In this document: piece after piece, positions 4,419 to 5,531 of the stretch
Layout: the number at the start of each line of letters is the position of its first letter
How positions within the stretch are numbered: the stretch's first letter is position 1
DNA from: JBBDXI01 sp040902425
GTDB lineage: Bacteria; Planctomycetota; Phycisphaerae; Phycisphaerales; UBA1924
DNA length: 5,531 nt
Assembly (NCBI GenBank): GCA_040902425.1
Contig: JBBDXI010000037.1
Span: 1 to 5,531 of the forward strand
Reading direction: 5' to 3'
The notes under the pieces: generated by a model
The model's database searches: none
What the model saw: the letters and a program-made list of their open reading frames with translations, nothing else
Told to the model about the DNA's origin: nothing
Program-made: the position numbers and the translations under genes

Positions 4419-5531
4419 GTGAATACGCCCGTTGTGAACGCCGACACCCTGGGCCGCACGCCCTCGCGCCGCCCCATGGGGGGCCGGCTTCCCACCCTGC
4501 TGCTCGTCGCGGTCTGCGCCCTCCCGGCGGTCTGGCTGCCAGCGATGCCCGAGGCCCGTGCCGACCACCGGGCCGGGCACAACCCGCCCCAGGGAGCCGC
4601 CAAGGTCGCTTTCGCGCCGGACTTTCCCGCCCTCGAGGACCACGAGTGGGGCTTCCCGCTCGGTGGCTTCGGCGGCGTGCGCCGCGGCGCGCCGCTCCGG
4701 CACGCGCCGGTGGTCTTCGTGCACGGCAACACCGTCGATCACGCCGACTGGTACCCGGTGCGCGACGACTTCCGGGCCGCGGGCTGGACGGACCAGGAGC
4801 TGTGGGCGCTGTCCTACAACGGGCTGGGCAGCGCCGGGGGAGCCTCTCCGGCGCGGGCGAATCCCGAGGCGGAGGCCGAACGGGAGGAGATGGGCTGGGA
4901 CGGCACGAGCCGGGTCACGAACAACGACCGCAACGTCGCGGACCTCCACGACTTCGTCCTGGCCGTGCGGGACTACACCGGCTCGGACCGCTTCACGCTG
5001 GTCGGCCACTCCCTGGGCGTCACGGTCGCGCGCAAGCTCCTGAAGGTCCACCCCGAGCTGCGCGGCGACCTCGTGACGTTCGTGGCCATCGCGGGGGCCA
5101 ACCACGGCACGAGCCTGTGCCCGCCGGGGTCGGAGGCCAATGTGGAGAGCTGTGACGAGATCGCCGCGGACACGCCCTGGCTCGCGGAGCTCAACGGGCC
5201 CGAGGGCGCGGACGAGACGTACGGGCCCGCGCGGTGGCTCACCGTGTACGACGGCTCGGGCGGCGGTGACGTCGCCTTCCTCGGGCCGCCCTACGCGCAG
5301 AGCCCCGTGCTGCGCGGTGCGGACAACCGCGAGTTCCCCGGCACCGACCACAACGGCCTGCGCATGGTCGCGAGCATCGTCGAGGTCTACCGCACCTTCA
5401 TCGAGGAGGCGGAGCGGGCCGCCGGGCTGGACGGGGGCCGGGCCGGCGACGGTCGGACGGGGTCCGGGGCGGCCGCGGGTTCGGGCGGGAGCGGCACGGG
5501 TGGAAGCGGCACGGGCGGGAGCGGCGGAACC
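4419..5531 (+). CDS. Secreted class 2-type lipase/esterase, 3' end missing
   Basis: The frame is open from GTG 4419 to the window edge (371 codons, no stop). The first 48 residues hold a basic n-region (PSRRPMGGR), a hydrophobic core (LPTLLLVAVCALPAVWLPAM) and ARA before DHRAGH, a typical export signal. The mature part is an alpha/beta hydrolase: oxyanion segment VVFVHGN (98-104), nucleophile elbow GHSLG with S198, a probable acid near D278 (TVYDGSGGGD) and a histidine at H311 (GTDHNGL). VVFVHGNTVDHADWYPVRDDF, with a Trp-rich ELWALSYNG further on, resembles the class 2 lipases and PhaZ7-like depolymerases. C234 and C245 may form a disulfide. It would hydrolyse esters, perhaps lipids or polyesters, outside the cell. 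Residues from about 338 are a Gly/Ser/Thr-rich linker (GGSGTGGSGTGG), usually a lead to another domain or wall anchor beyond the window. The start is uncertain: GTG 4371, GTG 4434 and ATG 4476 are in frame, and AAAGGA at 4397-4402 is 16 bases from GTG 4419. Confidence 0.85.
   Translation, partial: MNTPVVNADTLGRTPSRRPMGGRLPTLLLVAVCALPAVWLPAMPEARADHRAGHNPPQGAAKVAFAPDFPALEDHEWGFPLGGFGGVRRGAPLRHAPVVFVHGNTVDHADWYPVRDDFRAAGWTDQELWALSYNGLGSAGGASPARANPEAEAEREEMGWDGTSRVTNNDRNVADLHDFVLAVRDYTGSDRFTLVGHSLGVTVARKLLKVHPELRGDLVTFVAIAGANHGTSLCPPGSEANVESCDEIAADTPWLAELNGPEGADETYGPARWLTVYDGSGGGDVAFLGPPYAQSPVLRGADNREFPGTDHNGLRMVASIVEVYRTFIEEAERAAGLDGGRAGDGRTGSGAAAGSGGSGTGGSGTGGSGGT

Noticed and set aside
3809..5155. 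A 448-codon + strand frame over the Pro-rich gene, the intergenic region and the lipase
   Set aside because: It is out of frame with the lipase, whose own frame has export signal, GHSLG and HGN motifs; the product is low-complexity Arg/Gly/Pro.

Overview
The window is high-GC DNA, with G or C at most third codon positions, and reads as the chromosome of an actinobacterium. The best marker is a 65-residue BldC-type MerR-like regulator, a protein typical of filamentous, sporulating actinomycetes. The ECF sigma factor and the Pro- and Gly-rich exported proteins fit that lineage. Genus cannot be fixed from the sequence alone. There is no sign of a phage, insertion sequence, tRNA, rRNA or CRISPR array.

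Layout: (1) 1-245 is the upstream region of bldC, with three 13-bp direct repeats and a strong composite hairpin directly before the ribosome binding site. (2) bldC (246-443, +) converges on an SDR oxidoreductase gene (440-1213, -); the two stop codons share one CTAG. (3) The SDR gene and a zinc-dependent alcohol dehydrogenase gene (1365-2462, +) diverge from a 151-bp region containing a 48-bp dyad. (4) The dehydrogenase gene converges, across a hairpin, on an ECF-type sigma factor gene (2563-3639, -) whose product carries a C-terminal extension of about 178 residues with a possible membrane segment. (5) Upstream of the sigma gene, on the same strand, lies a small secreted Pro-rich protein gene (3830-4258, -), separated from it by a strong terminator hairpin. 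(6) Divergent from that gene is a secreted class 2-type lipase/esterase gene (4419 to the window end, +), cut off within a Gly/Ser/Thr-rich tail.

The genes alternate in strand and appear mostly monocistronic. Two pairings look functional. The SDR and alcohol dehydrogenase are both nicotinamide-dependent oxidoreductases and may be co-regulated through the central dyad. The sigma factor, Pro-rich secreted protein and lipase could form a cell-envelope or secretion module; this rests only on proximity, export signals and short shared upstream sequences.

The most interesting items are the sigma factor fused to a putative membrane/Pro-rich tail, the SDR/ADH dyad, the structured leaders of bldC and the sigma gene, and the unrecognised Pro-rich secreted protein. 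No wholly new system can be claimed from sequence alone.
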